A stretch of DNA of 5,446 nt from an uncultured beta proteobacterium (GTDB lineage Bacteria; Pseudomonadota; Gammaproteobacteria; Burkholderiales; Burkholderiaceae_C), in the NCBI GenBank assembly GCA_903944555.1, contig CAJASG010000402.1:1-5446 (forward strand), read 5' to 3'. Positions 4,826 to 5,446 of the stretch are shown one piece after another. The first letter of the stretch is position 1. Every line of letters begins with the position of its first letter. The notes beneath the pieces are model-generated. The model had not been told where the DNA came from. It did not search any database and worked only from the letters and a program-made list of their open reading frames with translations. The translations under genes were made by a program, and so were the position numbers.

Positions 4826-5446
4826 ATGCTGCTCCCCGACGCCATCCGCCTCGCCCTGCGCGCCGTCACCGCGCAGCGCCTGCGCAGCTTTTTGACGCTG
4901 CTGGGCATTGCCGTGGGCATTGCGTCGGTCATCTTGCTGACCTCGATTGGTGAGGGCATCCACCGCTTTGTGCTGGCCGAGTTCACCCAGTTTGGCACCA
5001 ACATCGCCAGCATCTCACCGGGCAAGGTCAAGACATCCGGCCCTGCGCCCACTGGCATCCCCTCCTCTGTGCGACCGCTGACGCTGGACGATGCACGGGC
5101 GCTGTCGAACCTGCCGTATGTGACGGGCATGACCGCCACGGTGTGGGGCAACACCGAAGTGGGTGCCAATGGCCGCCTGCGCCGCACCACGGTGAATGGC
5201 GTGGGCGCCGACATGGCCAGGGTCTACAACATCAAAGTTAAAACAGGCCAATTCTTGCCGGCAGAGGCGCTGGAAAACGCCCGCGCCTTTGTGGTGCTGG
5301 GCTCCAAGCTTAAGTCCGAGCTGTTTGGCAGCGCCAACCCGCTGGGCGCGCGGGTGCGGGTGGGCAACCTGCAGTTTCGGGTAATTGGCGTGCTGGAGGC
5401 CAAGGGCCAGTTTTTGGGCGTGGATCTGGACGATGCGGCCTACATC
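4826..5446 (+). CDS. FtsX/MacB-type ABC permease, second of two (3' end outside window)
   Basis: The open frame runs from the ATG at 4826 to the window edge, giving the first 207 residues with no stop; a full-length protein would be about 400. TM1 is about 20-42 (RSFLTLLGIAVGIASVILLTS in part). The periplasmic MacB_PCD domain follows, with EFTQFGTNIASISPGK (52-67), VRPLTLDDARALSNLP (82-97), VVLGSKLKSELFG (156-168) and NPLGARVRVGNLQFRVIGVL (171-190). It is the same fold as the preceding permease but clearly divergent in sequence, so the two probably form a heterodimer and not a recent duplicate pair. It begins 6 nt after the TAA of the first permease and has no evident Shine-Dalgarno, consistent with coupled translation. 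The FtsX C-terminal domain is not visible, so integrity of the gene cannot be confirmed. Confidence 0.92.
   Translation, partial: MLLPDAIRLALRAVTAQRLRSFLTLLGIAVGIASVILLTSIGEGIHRFVLAEFTQFGTNIASISPGKVKTSGPAPTGIPSSVRPLTLDDARALSNLPYVTGMTATVWGNTEVGANGRLRRTTVNGVGADMARVYNIKVKTGQFLPAEALENARAFVVLGSKLKSELFGSANPLGARVRVGNLQFRVIGVLEAKGQFLGVDLDDAAYI

Noticed and set aside
1..5446. CRISPR arrays, tRNA or rRNA genes, transposases or attachment sites.
   Set aside because: No regularly spaced repeats, cloverleaf-like sequence, rRNA segments or transposase domains were seen on either strand.

Overview
The window reads as chromosomal DNA of a high-GC betaproteobacterium, most likely of the family Comamonadaceae (Rhodoferax, Polaromonas or Acidovorax type). 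Three things point there: strong G/C third-position bias in every gene, protein sequences that look betaproteobacterial, and a non-coding element at about 964-1044 that resembles a dispersed intergenic repeat I recall from Comamonadaceae genomes. No database search was possible, so genus-level placement is inference. All six genes lie on the + strand and coding density is high.

Left part (14-968): a MerR-family regulator overlaps by 29 bp a GNAT N-acetyltransferase of the RimJ/RimL type. The overlap implies one transcript. The regulator has one cysteine and lacks the usual metal-binding cysteine pattern, so it probably senses something other than a metal ion. Its target is unknown.

Middle (964-1668): a short AT-rich intergenic repeat with a perfect 8-bp stem-loop fills the gap and runs into the start codon of a class I SAM-dependent methyltransferase. 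That enzyme's C-terminal half resembles the METTL7 (TMT1) group. A 90-bp gap (1669-1758) follows, with a probable -10 box and a small inverted repeat.

Right part (1759-5446): a tightly packed four-gene export operon of MacAB type. It encodes a membrane-anchored periplasmic adaptor (HlyD/MacA-like), a stand-alone ABC ATPase (MacB/LolD-like), and two consecutive, different FtsX/MacB-type permeases, the second cut by the window end. The genes overlap by 4 bp and 19 bp, then are separated by 6 bp. Together they would form an ATP-driven inner-membrane pump with a heteromeric permease pair. The adaptor carries the R-x3-L-x6-S hairpin-tip motif used to dock TolC-type outer-membrane channels, but no such channel is encoded in this window.

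The most distinctive observations are the split, two-permease MacAB-like layout and four periplasmic cysteines in the adaptor, placed symmetrically about the hairpin tip as if forming two nested disulfides. The transported substrate cannot be told from the sequence.
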